Below, piece after piece: positions 1-12,238 of a DNA stretch of 64,000 bases. The number at the start of each line of letters is the position of its first letter. The first letter of the stretch is position 1. This stretch comes from Hamiltosporidium tvaerminnensis (Eukaryota > Microsporidia > Dubosqiidae): the NCBI GenBank assembly GCA_022605425.2, contig JAKIMF020000013.1, forward strand, positions 744,001 through 808,000. The letters run 5' to 3'. The position numbers and the translations under genes are program-made. The notes under the pieces are model-generated. The model saw nothing but the letters and a program-made list of their open reading frames with translations. It had not been told where the DNA came from and did not search any database.

Positions 1-3000
1 TCTAAAATTTTTAGAGTTTTTTTACCCCGGAAATATCTTCTGACACTATATACATTGCCATATTGAATCTAACAGAATAAACTCTTCCTGAAAGCATCAT
101 GTTTCCCACTTATAGTCAATACTAGGAATTTTTCAGAGTCGCTAACTTATAATTTTAGGTATTATGAAACCTTAGAGTATAACCTTCCATTTTCCAGTTT
201 GCTATATATTTGCTAGCAGAATCAAAAATTTGCTCACATTTTCATTTTCCAGTTTTTAATATACATAGAGAATATCATTGATCAACGCAATCCCTTTTTT
301 ATTATCCTTTTTCATTGGATATTGCCGTTCTTTTGGTAGACATTTTTTCACGTTTTTATGGAAAAAATAACAGTTGAACGCATCTGTTTCGCTCATAAAG
401 CAAATCTTAAAAATATTTTTAAATATCATAATAAATTCTAGATTATATTGCATTGGTTCATAACCTTTTAAATGAGCTGAATTCTTTAAATCTGAAAATC
501 GGTCTTCGTTCCTTCAAGATAAAAGTGTTTCGATTTTTTTGCAAATTTGTTTTTTATTTTAAAAAATAACATACAGTATATCTCGACAGAGCCTAAGCTT
601 TTCCTCAGAGTTCTGTCGCACTCCAAAAAAATACCTTTCGCACCTCCATTTAAGAACCGCTGTGATTTAGTGAAATAAAATACCGAGATAAAAGCATTTT
701 TCAAAAAGTGATAGTTTATAAATAATCCAATTTTCATTTACAAATTTAACTTTTGCAAAACTAAGTTAGAAATAAATTAAAAAAGTTAACTAATTGTTAA
801 TTTTTTTTATTTAAACACATGCTCAATTATCACTTAAAACATGAGAGTATATATCATTTGCGATAGAATAATTAAATGGTTGAACATTTTTTTTCGGTTT
901 AAATTGTTCTATTCATTTAATAGACAGAAATGCTCTACTCATAACTATTTAGAATATTTTTTTGCTGGTCTTTTTTAGTACACATTTTTTATAAGTCGCT
1001 TCTTCAGATTATTTTTTAATTTAATCTGAACAAAAGAATAAGATTACAAAAATATCTCCAAAATATCAGTACCAAGGAAATATTTAAGTGTTGATTGTTT
1101 GCAAAAACAGCTCAAGTAATGTTATACTGAAATTGCTAATTAATCGATCAAAATAATATTTCAAGGTATTTACCAAGTGTTTTGGCTAGCTAGGCGTTGT
1201 AAATAGTGCATTATGAGTTCTAATAATAATTTCCCCCACATCCAATTACTTAATGATGTGATTATACATCAATTTATGGACTTGAGGTCCTGCTAATCAA
1301 TAATAAGTTATTCGAATTTTAAACTATAAATTTAATTAACTGAATTTTTAATACCTATGTCTTCACAGCAAAAGACCTTATTTATCAACACAGCAACACC
1401 TGTAAATAAGGTAATAAGCCTTCTTTTTTATTGAGATAATACCTATTTTTTCATATTTTATTCTCCGGTCGAAATCAATTACTTTATTTCGGTTAATATT
1501 ATCACAATGTAAAATTAGGAAGAACAAAAGAGAGTCTTTGAAGGAATAACCACTGAAAAAAGCCAGTTTTGATGTATCACAAGGAAAATAAAAGTTACAC
1601 AAAGATAAAAGAACATTTGCTGGACTTTAGACAAGTGTAAAAAGAGAATGAATCGAAAATTAAGGTGCGCTTTTCCGAAAATCAATTTCAAGGCAATTCT
1701 TATGGTAATTTTGCTCATTCGAAAAAAAACAATGAGCCTAAATGTAAAAAATATAAAGAATAGCACTTAAAATTTGCTATATAGTTCATAGCAGAACAGA
1801 AACTGTAAACAACCGGTTTTGAAATAGGTGTTATAGCATACATTATTCCGAAGTTTTTTAATTTCTAAGGCTTAAAATGAGCTTCAGGTGCTATAGATAA
1901 CTTCATTAAAAAAATAATAACAAATTTGATGTAATATTTTGCCTTTTGAAGTAAAATCGAATAAAAAGTTTTCCAATTTAAAAGATTGTTTTTCAATTGC
2001 TGAATGTGAAGTTTCTTGGAAAAATACAAGTGATCTATTATATGTTTTTGGATTTTGAACGTAACATAGAATTTAAGAAAATAAAAAATTGATATCATAG
2101 TTATGTTTGTGGTAGTAGTTTCTTGGCTTAGTTGGATCGTAAACCAAAATGTCTTTAAGATGGAAATATCGCTTGTGGCTATTGCTTCGCACCCGTTCGC
2201 TCAACATAAAAGACAGAAAAACAAAAAACAAAGAGGTTTTTGAAGCACAAATAATCTCTTACAAGTAAAAAGATACTAGAAACAAATTATTTGAGTCTAC
2301 TGCAAATTATTCATAAAAGCGGACCATGAAAAGCTCATCAGTGCTCTAAATTCTACACAAGAACGCACAAATCCAAAAGATACTCAAACACTACTCTTAG
2401 AAGTAGTATTGTGTTTCGAGTAGAAAAAAAAATGATACTAAAACCCTAAAATATTACAGAATCAGCATGTTTAGTTGGTTTTTAAGTTAATAAACAAAAT
2501 TTTACGACTAATAACAATACTGGCATCAAAGAAGTGTAAATACAGTATTTCCTTATGTAGACCTTAAAATTTAGAAAAAACATCTTTGTATCTTGAATAA
2601 GTTAGGCCGGAAGATTAATCTATAATTAAAACATTTTTTAACTTGGGCAGATAGAAAAAAAAAGCTTTATACTCAAAAAAACCTACCAAAATGATTCAAA
2701 ACCCACGAGTAAATTATTAAAAAAAAGCCGACCCATCACAAAAAACAAAAAACTTACCTCCTTAGAAATCTTATTTTCTTGTCATATTTAATTATATCCA
2801 CTTTTTTGATAAAAATGATGTGATAATGCTCCCCCTTTTGACTTTTGTCATAATAAATGATTCAAATTTAAAATCTAATACTATTATTTAAGAAATTTAG
2901 AGAAAATATCAAATACATCCAACCTGCGGAGAAGGTCTTAAATTTTTACTGATCGCCTATTAATGAAAACTTCTTCCAAGAAAAGCACTAACTATAAATA

Positions 3001-6000
3001 AGTAGATCACATAGCATTTATTTTGCATACTAAGAAATTATCGTAATTATTTGAGGTTTACGCTTTTCCATTTGCCGAAATCAATAATTTAAAGCAAAAA
3101 TCTGCTAGTTGATCGAATTATTTCACTACTAGGACTCACTTATAAATGCCAAATTTTCTCAAAAAATATAAGCAAGAATAATATTATTCGATTTGATACA
3201 CTGATTTATATTCGTTCTTAAATCACACTCGATCACTATTAATCTGCAGAAGAGAAACATGAAATAATTTAAAATAATTAGTTCAATTAAATAAAATATT
3301 CGCACTAACAATTGTAAAAAATACTTTCTAGGTTTTAAGAAGTATAAGAAAAATAAAAATACAAAATTTGTTTTACTGTGCAAGCAAGATTTCATTCTGA
3401 TTACTTTCCTCGGATATTACTTTGTAGTTTTAAGCTAATACATAAACAATTATATGGGAAATCAATGTCAAATGATAAGGTCTGTGGAATTTATTTGTAT
3501 TACGAGTAATAATTCAAAAAAACAATTATTAAGAATAATATTGAATAATTATATACGGTTAAACACTTTTTTTAGTTAAGATAAGTAGAAAATTATACAA
3601 ACAATAATTAAACAATACAGAATATATCAAAAAAAGTATAAACAGTGCAAAATATTGACACGAATATGTGCAAACGAAAAAGAATACACAAAGGAAAAAA
3701 AACGAATTGGAAATAGAACCTATTAAACAGAAAATGTCGAGTTGAAACTTTGAAAAAAGTATGTATGCAGAATAAAGAGATTCTAAATTTTCATTAGGGA
3801 ATTTTTCAAGGTCGGCTTAAAATCCCGCAATGCAAGCAAAAAATTATATCCTTGTAAATAGATAGGGCAACGATATAATACCCAAATGAAGATATCAAGG
3901 AAATTGTTTATATAACGAGGTTTAATGAGCTAATCTACTTTGTTTATATTTTTTGAATATAAAATTAAGTTTGATTCGACGACTGAACCGCTAGGAAAGT
4001 TATAAAATATATAAGACCACAAAAAATCACAACGAAGCTACCAAAATTATAAAGCAGACTCTCTAAAAAAACAAAATCAAAAAAAAATAAGTTCCCCTAT
4101 TAAAAATTCTACCTAAAACATCCAATGTTTCTTTCGACGCGGAAAGTTTAGTCTCACAAACAAGACAAAATATTCAAAAGCATATGAAAAATTCTGGTGA
4201 AATACAATTAATTTAAGTCTAACTCATTTACAGGAAGCAAATTAAATGCAGACTTGTTTCCTTTTATTTCAAATGTTCAGAAATTGAAAAAAAAACCCTG
4301 TAAAAGGAATGATAAAACTTACTTTTTTTAACCAAAAATCTATATGAAATATTATTGACTTTTTGTGGCTTAAAGCTTTTAATTAATAGAATAGAATGGC
4401 AATTATGAAAAATAATCAGAGCTATTCTACAGAGTTACTTTATACAAATCAAATCCTCATATATCTAACCAGTGAGCAAAATATGCAAAAAAACATGAAA
4501 ACATCATCTGAAAAAACCAAACGTAAAAATAAAATTGGAAAATATGTAAACTTACAGTAAATTAGACAAAATCTGTGATTTTATCGCGTCAAACCAATGA
4601 TATTCAAATCAAAATTAAAATTTCGATGAAAGCTTGAGGAAAAAGAATAAACCTATAGGGAAAAATTAAAAATTTACAAGATAATAGCCGGTAGTATAAT
4701 TTCACAGTAAAATGAAATCATTTCTCACAATATCTAATTTTTAGATATATAATCTGAAAGTTTTAACATCAACATACTTCAAGTTTTAGATTGATTATTC
4801 TTTCTTGAAATGATTCATAAAAGTAATCATTAAACTCAAGCATATTTAAAATTTTGTTTTCCTTTAAACCTTTTAATTCTCGACCATACATTTTCAAACA
4901 TGTTCATATTAATACCTGATTCTAATACAAATTTATTGAATGATTCGCACAATCAAAAGAACAAATCTGATGCTCTCTAAATGTTAATATTATGATACGG
5001 CACTCATAGAAGTATACCATATCCTCAAAGAGATTAAATCATAGACTGTATTTTTTAAAGAAAGAAAGTTTTATTTGAATAAATTTAAATAAAGAACTTC
5101 TTTTTTGTTCAGAAAATAGCTCAAAGCATTTATTTGCAACCAATAAAACGACCTCTATTATATTTTATTTTGTCTATAACTTTTTTTGGCAAGTACTTCA
5201 CCGGGTCCTTCAATTTTTCAAAGTTATGAAGCAAAAAACTGTAGTCTCAATCTCGGTTTATTAATTGAGTCTGCTATATTTGCATTCAAATATCATGCCT
5301 TCCTCTGAAGGATTCATGTGGCAATTCGAATGCAAAACCAAGAGGCTCTAATTTATAACTTTAATTCATTTTTTGGATGTAGATTAAATTAAAGCAATAA
5401 TCTGCATATTTATCAACCCAAAACATATCGCGGAACCGAATCTTTGTTAGAAAAGAGTTGTACCGTTTAAATTCTTTTACAAACGAAATCTGAAAAGCTG
5501 ATTCGTGTTTTTAGGAAGTAAAATGGTATTCTAATTCACCGTCATTTCTTATTTGCACTTCGGGGAATTTTACGAATGGCTTTCTACGGTAGCAAGTATC
5601 ATACGGATAGAAAATTAATTACTTTTGGGTCAGAAATGCTCTAGCCGAGATTTAAATATGCCTTAACATCGTATATATTTTGTAAGATCTTAACTATTGG
5701 TTTTGAATTCGTTATTTAAGCGTAATTTTTTTATTTGGTTTCCTCGGTCCTATGTAGAAAATCCAACTCAAATTGCTATAAATCTGAAAATTGCACAAAT
5801 TAATCATATTAAAGAGATAAGTGGATATGCAGGGACAAAAAACAACTTAAGAAAAATCTGTAAATGTTTTTAAGCAAAGCATGATAACTAAAATTTTTAT
5901 ATTAAACCTTCTATAACTCAGTAGATTTGCCACATACGAGAAAAAAATGTGACCTTGTTTGCAAAAATTTGGAAGAAATATGCAGTTTTTATTCAGGTGA

Positions 6001-6600
6001 GCAACTAAAACCAATACTCAGTTATGGTAAAGCTAGGCCTTTAAATGTTTATAGTAATAACTTTTAGTCAATAGTCCTTTGCTAGAGGTGAAGGAAGGTA
6101 TTTTATTAGAGATGCGGGAGAGATTACTGTCCAAACTTAAGCCAATACAGAAATTATGATTTTGGGTTTTTTGAAACAAAATACAAATCTTCTAAGACTA
6201 AGAATAAACTAAAAAATATATGTGAATAAAATATTTGTCACAAGGACTAAAATTTCCCGAAAAGAAACAGATAGACAGTAAAGCTCATTTTTACGTAGTG
6301 TGGATAGAATAAAAATGCGAAGCATTGTTAAACATGAAGCCTTATCATCTCTTTCTCTCTTTCTGGGCCTACTTTTATGCGTCTTCGAAAGTTAGGAGAG
6401 AAAAATCTTTGAGATGAATACGTGTAACGCATTTATAATTCCGATTGCAACATTTCTTACCGATTTATACATTCTTTATTGATCATTGACTTAAGCCAAA
6501 GATACATTATATTGATAATACAAACGTAAGTAATTTTCTCATTTTTTGTAAATAATATTTTGTAAAATCTTTCATGTTATTTTAAAATATATAATTTAAT
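1..6600. other. gene-free AT-rich region
   Basis: No reading frame here has coding character. The open frames are short, Phe/Ile/Lys/Asn-rich products of AT-rich DNA on the minus strand, without domains or partners elsewhere in the window. A slightly less AT-rich patch near 5200-5700 might be an old mobile-element remnant, but no motif in it convinced me. Confidence 0.6.
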
Positions 6601-6609
6601 TAATATAGC

Positions 6610-6850
6610 AAGCCCATCTTCCTTACCATGTCGGTAGCAGAATTGGCTTAGAGTATTCTCTGCTTATCATAAGAGGCCACTAAAAGGGACTGGTTCTTCA
6701 GATTGGTGTTGGGCGTAGGGTTAAAAACCCACCCTTTAAAACCACCTTGTTACGAAACCTGAAAAAGTAAATAAACCCACTTAAAAAAATAGTTGAGCAG
6801 TATTATCGAGGTCGACCAGGCTCGTACAGGGCCGTAGTGCGAATGATGAT
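6610..6850 (+). repeat. repeat family R2r, copy 1
   Basis: This GC-richer block matches three other places in the window (46512-46745 and 58126-58265 inverted, 48503-48725 direct). Shared landmarks are AGAATTGGCTTAGAGTATTC, a run ending CACCCTTTAAAACCACCTTG, GTTACGAAACCTGAAAAAGT and CAGGCTCGTACAGGGCCGTA. The hairpin seen in the other copies (GTCG-loop-CGAC) is mutated here. There is no open reading frame across it. It behaves like a short interspersed element or the 5' part of a retrotransposon. Confidence 0.75.
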
Positions 6851-7960
6851 AAAATAGAATGTAAGGCGAATAAGGATAGCAAATAAAGGTATAACTATAG
6901 AATCGATATAACAAAACATAAAATTCCATTTAAAAAAAATAAAGGCTTAATAAATTTTGTTTTAAGTCTGGTATGAGTGGTAGACCAAGAAGAAAATTAC
7001 AAAATCGCACGATGCAGTTGTTTTTTTCTATTTCATTGGTGATATACATATAGTTAAAGAAATTAATTATAATAGTTGCGCTTGTAACAATAAAAATTAG
7101 TAAAAATGATTAAGAGACTTAAAAAGGGGCATGATTAGGAGTATATAAGACGAAATAACGGAAAGTTCAGCTCTTGCACCTATTTTTCTAAATTTATACG
7201 AATGAAGGTTCTTAAACTAACAAAATGCCGCATGAAAAAAAAATTCTAGGAAATAAAACATCAGAAGTTTACACAGAGGCTGAAATTCCTTACCTAGATT
7301 TGATGTATTTCTTTAATAATAAGCGATTTTCAGATTTTAATTTTGAAATACATATGCTTATAATAGTTACTAACTTCTAAAATTAAAAATTCCAGCACCA
7401 TATAACCATTCTAATCATTGAAAGTTTATTATAACGCATGTTTTACAAACTATATACTATAAATATGAAGAGAACATTTAGCATTACCTCAAAACATAGC
7501 TTGAAAATTTCAAACTAAGAGCGAATGAAAAAAAGAAAAGAAAAGTATATGTTTCCGAAAAAATAATCACACTTAACGCTTTAATTGTCTCCTGTGATTA
7601 TATTACGCCGAAAATGCATATCGAAACAAAATATTCATAGGAATAAAATAAAAATGCTGAAAACTCTTAAGTCATGTCGTCTTAAGCTCTACGATAAAGA
7701 AGCCACAATGATATAGATCATAGAGTTGCTGAATTTTAAGTGTTGTTAAAATGAAAGAAACCAAATACTTGGCTAAAATTAATAGAAAAGGCTAATAAAA
7801 ATGACAGATGAATAACAGAAAAATAAAGTAACCTTAACGAATTAAATAAAATTCACAAACTTCAATTCGAAAACCTTTATTAATTTGCATCAAATAAATT
7901 ATTTGCGAATCGGTTTTCTAATGTTTGAATATTAGATGTTATTGAATCTAAAATCTTGTT
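6851..7960. other. gene-free AT-rich region
   Basis: No gene, RNA or repeat recognised. It lies between an R2r repeat copy and the 3' end of secreted-protein pseudogene A. Confidence 0.55.
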
Positions 7961-7968
7961 CAAAAAAG

Positions 7969-10647
7969 CTAGAGTTGCTTGTTATTTTGATTAAAAGGAA
8001 ATAAGATTGAATATTTTAATCGAAAAATAAATACTTCAAAATATAAATGTAGTTCTGAAATTTCCGAAGGATTTTCAGGCAATAATATTCTGTGATCATT
8101 TGATCTTTTTCCTAATATATCATTCATTCTCGTTTCAAGAACCAAGGGTATTCTACAATTTGCATGTTTCATCTCTAGATTTGTAATTTTTGCAATCCAG
8201 ACATTAAAATATTTTGATTAGCGTATTTTAAAATAAAATTACTACATTTTTCTAAACAAATTTCTTTTTTCGAAAGGAAAAGATTTGTTTCATAAAATAA
8301 ATGTAACAATTCGATGTTGAAATTTTTTATTTTATCTTTTTGGCCGTAGAATGTAAATGTTTGTATAAATTCAATGAAAAATTTGAAAAAAAATGTTTTT
8401 GGAAAGGTTTTATACTCAAAATCGGTTCTTGAATAGAAAGTTAAAATTGTTGAAATTCCATATGTGATTTTTTTATTTTCAAACCTTCTAATGAACCTAA
8501 TATTCTTAAAAAAAATGTTTGTAGCAGAAATACATCTTTAAAAAATACATAGGAATCATATTCATTTAATACCTTTCGTAAGCAAAATACCTTATTTTGT
8601 GCATCATATCGATCAAAAATTCTTTTAAACTGTGAACAGAATATCTCGCTTAAAAAACTGTAATATAGCCTGAAACCCTTTTTTATTGTAATGACATTGT
8701 AGTCATTATTTAAATTATTTAATTTTATCAATTCGGTTAGATGCATATGCTTACAATCCTCTAATAAATTATGAAATGAGTTACTAAAACCTATAAGTTT
8801 GGCTTTGCTTGGCCTATTATATCATCAGAAGGCGGTAAATACATTCTATGTTCCAATTCAATTAACTTCTTCAGCAAATTTGAGTGCAGATTGAAGAGTT
8901 TCAAGCTCCATAGATTCACAATTTGAAATTTTATGACATTCTTTTCGCATTGTATCTAAGAAGATGCCTTCGTCTACCTGTATTAGATGCATTGTATTTG
9001 AAACACCTTCTGGAAAGTACTTTGAATCCGAGAAAAATGAAATATCATATAATGTACTTGTAATAAGATCATAGCATGTCCTTGATATCGTGTGTAGTTT
9101 CCTGTTTTAGATATTATACCTTCAAGCATGGCGCTTCTATTTTTTATATGAAATATTAAATCATTACAAGCTATTGATAAGTTCAATTTTCCCGAAATTT
9201 CAGATGTTTTATCAAGCATATCTGTATTCAAGCAAAAGTTTCCTATGGTTCGAAATTAAGAACAAAAATATTCTTTTGTAGGAATAGACTCTTTCCCTAG
9301 ATGGTTTTGAAGATTTTGAACAACACCAGTCTTTTCTTTTAATAATGATTTTTCTACGTGAAAATTTGTTTGTTTATCCGGGTAAGTTTTTTTATTATTA
9401 GGAATTAATACATCATCCAATTCGTAGGGTAAACATTCAATATCTGGGTTTACTCGTTTATATCCAAGAATAGCCTGTTCACAACTCGCATAATTTTGTT
9501 TTGGATTTTCTCTATCGACTATATGATTATCAAAATTTATAACTCGATGTAATTCATTATCTGTAATGCTCGCTTCTTCATGTTCTTGGGAATTTTCTTT
9601 TTTACTTTCTTCGGAAATTTTTAATGTCTGCTCAGTTTCTATTTGAACTCCACTTAGGTTTTGAGTCTCATACAATGGAGAAAAAAATGTAGATTCAAAA
9701 ATATCTTGTTGTGAATAATACGAATTATTGCTATTTAGATCGAATGCTGCCGCATCTTCAATTTGTACGCTTAAAGGAAAACAATTAGAATTTATTATAG
9801 AATCATCAAACTTGTTATCAAATTTCCCAAAACTACGTAATTCGTTGTGCTCGGCATTCTCTAGATAAATGTTGCCTGTACTTTGATTGGAATTTAACCA
9901 GATCTCTGGTAAATCCGAATCCGAATCGTGCGATGCAAACGTGTTATCATCAGTTCCATCTATAGGAATAAACGCATCGAAAATACCAACTTTAAAGTCA
10001 TGAATAACATTAGACATTGGTTCTTCAACAGACTTATTTATTACTTCACCAAAATAGTTTGTGCCAGATAGTGCAGTATCGCAATACGAAACCGCTTCAT
10101 ATATCTCAGCATGAAACAAATCTCCACTATGTAAGAAGTTGTTATCTATTTCTGGATGTGCAATAGTAATCTCGTCTAGATTAGAATCCGCAGTTTCTTT
10201 TTCTGATAAATAATTATTTGATTGAACAGAATGGGTAGTTATACAATTTATTGATGGTTTATCATCCGATTCTAAAAATTCATTTACTTTAGATAAATCT
10301 TTGTCATAACTGGATAGATCTAGATCAAAATGTTCGCTTAGATTCAGATTAAAATCATCTGATTCATCTAACTTCTCTCTATCATTTTCGGAATCTGCGT
10401 TAAGTAACTGATTAAAATCATTTGATTCCATTTGCAGCACATCATTTTCATTTAGAAAAAAATTAAAAACATTTTTTGTTTCAATAACAGCCTTTTTTTC
10501 AACACATATCTTCTTTTTTTCAGATGCATTACTCTCATTTTGTATAAACTTAATGATACTTCCATGTTCTACTTGTGCATTAGCAGCGAGTAATGTTACA
10601 CCGGAATAAAAAGATAGAACTTTCAATATAAAATAAATCCTTTTCAT
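7969..10647 (-). pseudogene. decayed secreted-protein family gene, copy A
   Basis: Function unrecognised. The gene starts at an ATG at 10645-10647 with a hydrophobic signal peptide (MKRIYFILKVLSFYSGVTLL...) and then an acidic, Ser/Asn/Glu-rich segment of about 430 residues. The first frame stops at a TAA at 9256-9258. The same frame then continues to about 8983, and further frames carry recognisable pieces of the C-terminal domain of copies B and C: LETLQSALKFAEEV near 8850, then TELIKLNNLN and SQFKRIFDRYDAQNKVF near 8600-8740, then NIELLHLFYETN near 8320, and PLVLETRMNDILGK near 8120-8150. I see one in-frame stop and at least three frame changes, so the copy is a pseudogene. Order and orientation of the pieces match B and C throughout, which is why I treat the run as one gene. 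The 3' limit is approximate. Confidence 0.8.
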
Positions 10648-10690
10648 TTTATCAATCCTATAAAAAAATAATATAAATGGATTTTTTTTC
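10648..10690 (-). promoter_or_regulatory. conserved start-proximal promoter element of copy A
   Basis: Read on the minus strand, ATTTATATTATTTTTTTATA (reverse complement of about 10660-10679) lies just upstream of the ATG, followed by GGATTGATAAA and the start codon. Nearly the same TTTATATTATTT block ending in AATAAA-ATG lies upstream of copy C once the inserted LINE is removed (30365-30386 joined to 34206-34221). Conservation between paralogues suggests a core promoter or short 5' leader. Confidence 0.45.
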
Positions 10691-11119
10691 TGGAATGAAA
10701 TAGAACTTTAAAAAAAACTGTTACAAATTTTCATAATTATTTCTATATTTGATAATGAAAGATCAAAATGCAGTTTAAGCGTTGAAGTATATCATAATTC
10801 TAACCGAAAATAAAATTATATAGTATGCTAGGTTTTTCGAATAGACAACGGCTTTAGAAATCTTTGGTATAAATTTTTCTTTTCCTCGTAATTTTCTGAA
10901 ATAATAGTGGTTGAAAACGGCAAAATTGTTGATAAAAAGAAGATTTTAGTACATTTGAACATATAATATAATGAATTACTTTTTTTGATTCCATGCCAAA
11001 ACCATAGAAACCAAACATCTACTACGGATTTATTAAAATTAAAGTCACTTCAATTTTTGTTTTTGGTTTGATATATATCAATAATATCTTAATACAAGAC
11101 AATGTAAATTACATTAATT

Positions 11120-11567
11120 TATACTGCAGCTAATCATGTAGGTAATTTCAATGTAAAAGCATAAAAACCATGCCTTGCTCACTCGGGTTAGAAGACTTAG
11201 CGCCTCGGAGATATAAAAACAAAACCCTTTAAAGCCTGGAAAGATAACTAGCAGATTATACATGTTGGTATGACGTCCTACTGTCTAGGTAGGCCCATGT
11301 AGTCTCTGAAATATATCTTAACTGGAAGTTTATTCGGATCAGAAAGTTTAGAGTAAGTGGGAATGCTGCATAGTCTTAGGGGGAGCCCAGGGGGGCTTCG
11401 ATCACACTCCATGCAACTGCCTTCCCTATTAATTAGGTTCTACACACCTGGTATCCAAAGGCTTTGGGATGTAGGTATCGCAGGGGATACCGATGGAGTG
11501 TTGGCGAAGCGGTTATTTATGTAAAACCTAAAACTACGTTAATGCCATGAAAAACAATATAGCACTT
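11120..11567 (-). repeat. repeat family R1, copy 1 (inverted)
   Basis: This block is clearly richer in GC than its surroundings. Its reverse complement matches 42651-43330 over most of its length: start-end matches such as CATTAACG(C/T)AGTT, ACACTCCAT, GGTGTGTAGAACC, GACTATGCAGCATTCCCACT and CCCGAGTGAGCAAGGC appear in the same order. No long reading frame. Inverted pieces ACACTCCAT and ATGGAGTGT lie about 100 bases apart within it. The distal end fades into AT-rich sequence, so the lower limit is approximate. Confidence 0.8.
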
Positions 11568-11892
11568 GCCACTGTTTTAAAAAGATGTGATAATTTTAAA
11601 TAAAGTTAGATTTTAGATTTATATATTTATAACAAAACGATATTACCACTTTTTGAAATGAAAATATCTGTTAGATAAAGTAAACAAGCAGAATATCCTT
11701 TAAAATATTCAAGTTTGAATTTTACAATTTTAAAAAATTTCTATTCCTAAAAAGTTAGATGATTTACGCCGAATCGTTTCGTATAGAAAATATTTCAAAT
11801 CTCGATTTTTTTAAGTGCGTATTTTTGTATTTACCAATGTAATTAAGTATTATTTGAATATCAAAAATATTTTAATTTTTTCTTATAAAAAA

Positions 11893-11897
11893 GGGGG
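11893..11897 (+). promoter_or_regulatory. GGGGG motif upstream of MBF1
   Basis: GGGGG followed by TAAAAATTATAAA stands out in otherwise AT-only DNA about 40 bases before the MBF1 start. Microsporidian genes often carry a CCC or GGG motif close to the start codon. The link to transcription here is an inference. Confidence 0.45.
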
Positions 11898-11935
11898 TAA
11901 AAATTATAAATTTTTTTTTTGAATGAATCCTTAAA

Positions 11936-12238
11936 ATGCCAAGCGATTTTGATACGAAAAAAGTAGTTTTAACAAAAAAAATTCCATCAAAGCCAAAAGA
12001 AATAAAAGAAGAAGGAGAAACCGAAAAAGATTTTGTTGGGAAAGAAATCGGGAGAATAATTGCTGTAAAGAGAGAAGAAAAAGAAATGACTCAAAAGCAA
12101 CTTGCTACACGTATAAGCAAACCCTCCAGTTTGGTTTCTGAATGGGAACATGGAATCGCTGTCTATGATGATAAAATAGCAGACAAATTTGAAAAGGTTT
12201 TGGGTATAAAAATCAAGAGAAGCAACAATCGAAAGTAA
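11936..12238 (+). CDS. MBF1: multiprotein bridging factor 1 (MBF1/EDF1 family)
   Basis: A 100-residue transcriptional coactivator. In the family, MBF1 bridges TBP and gene-specific activators in the nucleus. The N-terminal 30 residues are Lys/Glu-rich. From about residue 33 the sequence is a Cro/C1-type helix-turn-helix: VGKEIGRIIAVKREEKEMTQ, then QLATRIS (55-61), then the recognition-helix region SSLVSEWEHGIA (64-75) and the family's C-terminal DKIADKFEKVLGIKI. It is shorter than typical fungal or animal MBF1 (about 145-150 residues), mainly at the N-terminus, as expected of a compact microsporidian protein. The ATG follows a short AT-rich leader with an upstream GGGGG. The stop codon is immediately followed by AATAAATTTATT, giving a polyadenylation-like signal at the very end of the frame. 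The frame is intact and its Lys/Glu codon use differs from the random AT-rich frames nearby. Confidence 0.93.
   Translation: MPSDFDTKKVVLTKKIPSKPKEIKEEGETEKDFVGKEIGRIIAVKREEKEMTQKQLATRISKPSSLVSEWEHGIAVYDDKIADKFEKVLGIKIKRSNNRK

Noticed and set aside
256-3395. Several minus-strand frames of 65-83 codons in the left region
   Set aside because: All are Phe/Ile/Lys/Asn-rich chance frames of AT-rich DNA without conserved motifs.
5160-5700. Slightly GC-richer patch considered as a decayed retroelement
   Set aside because: No reverse transcriptase, RNase H or integrase motif could be read in any frame.
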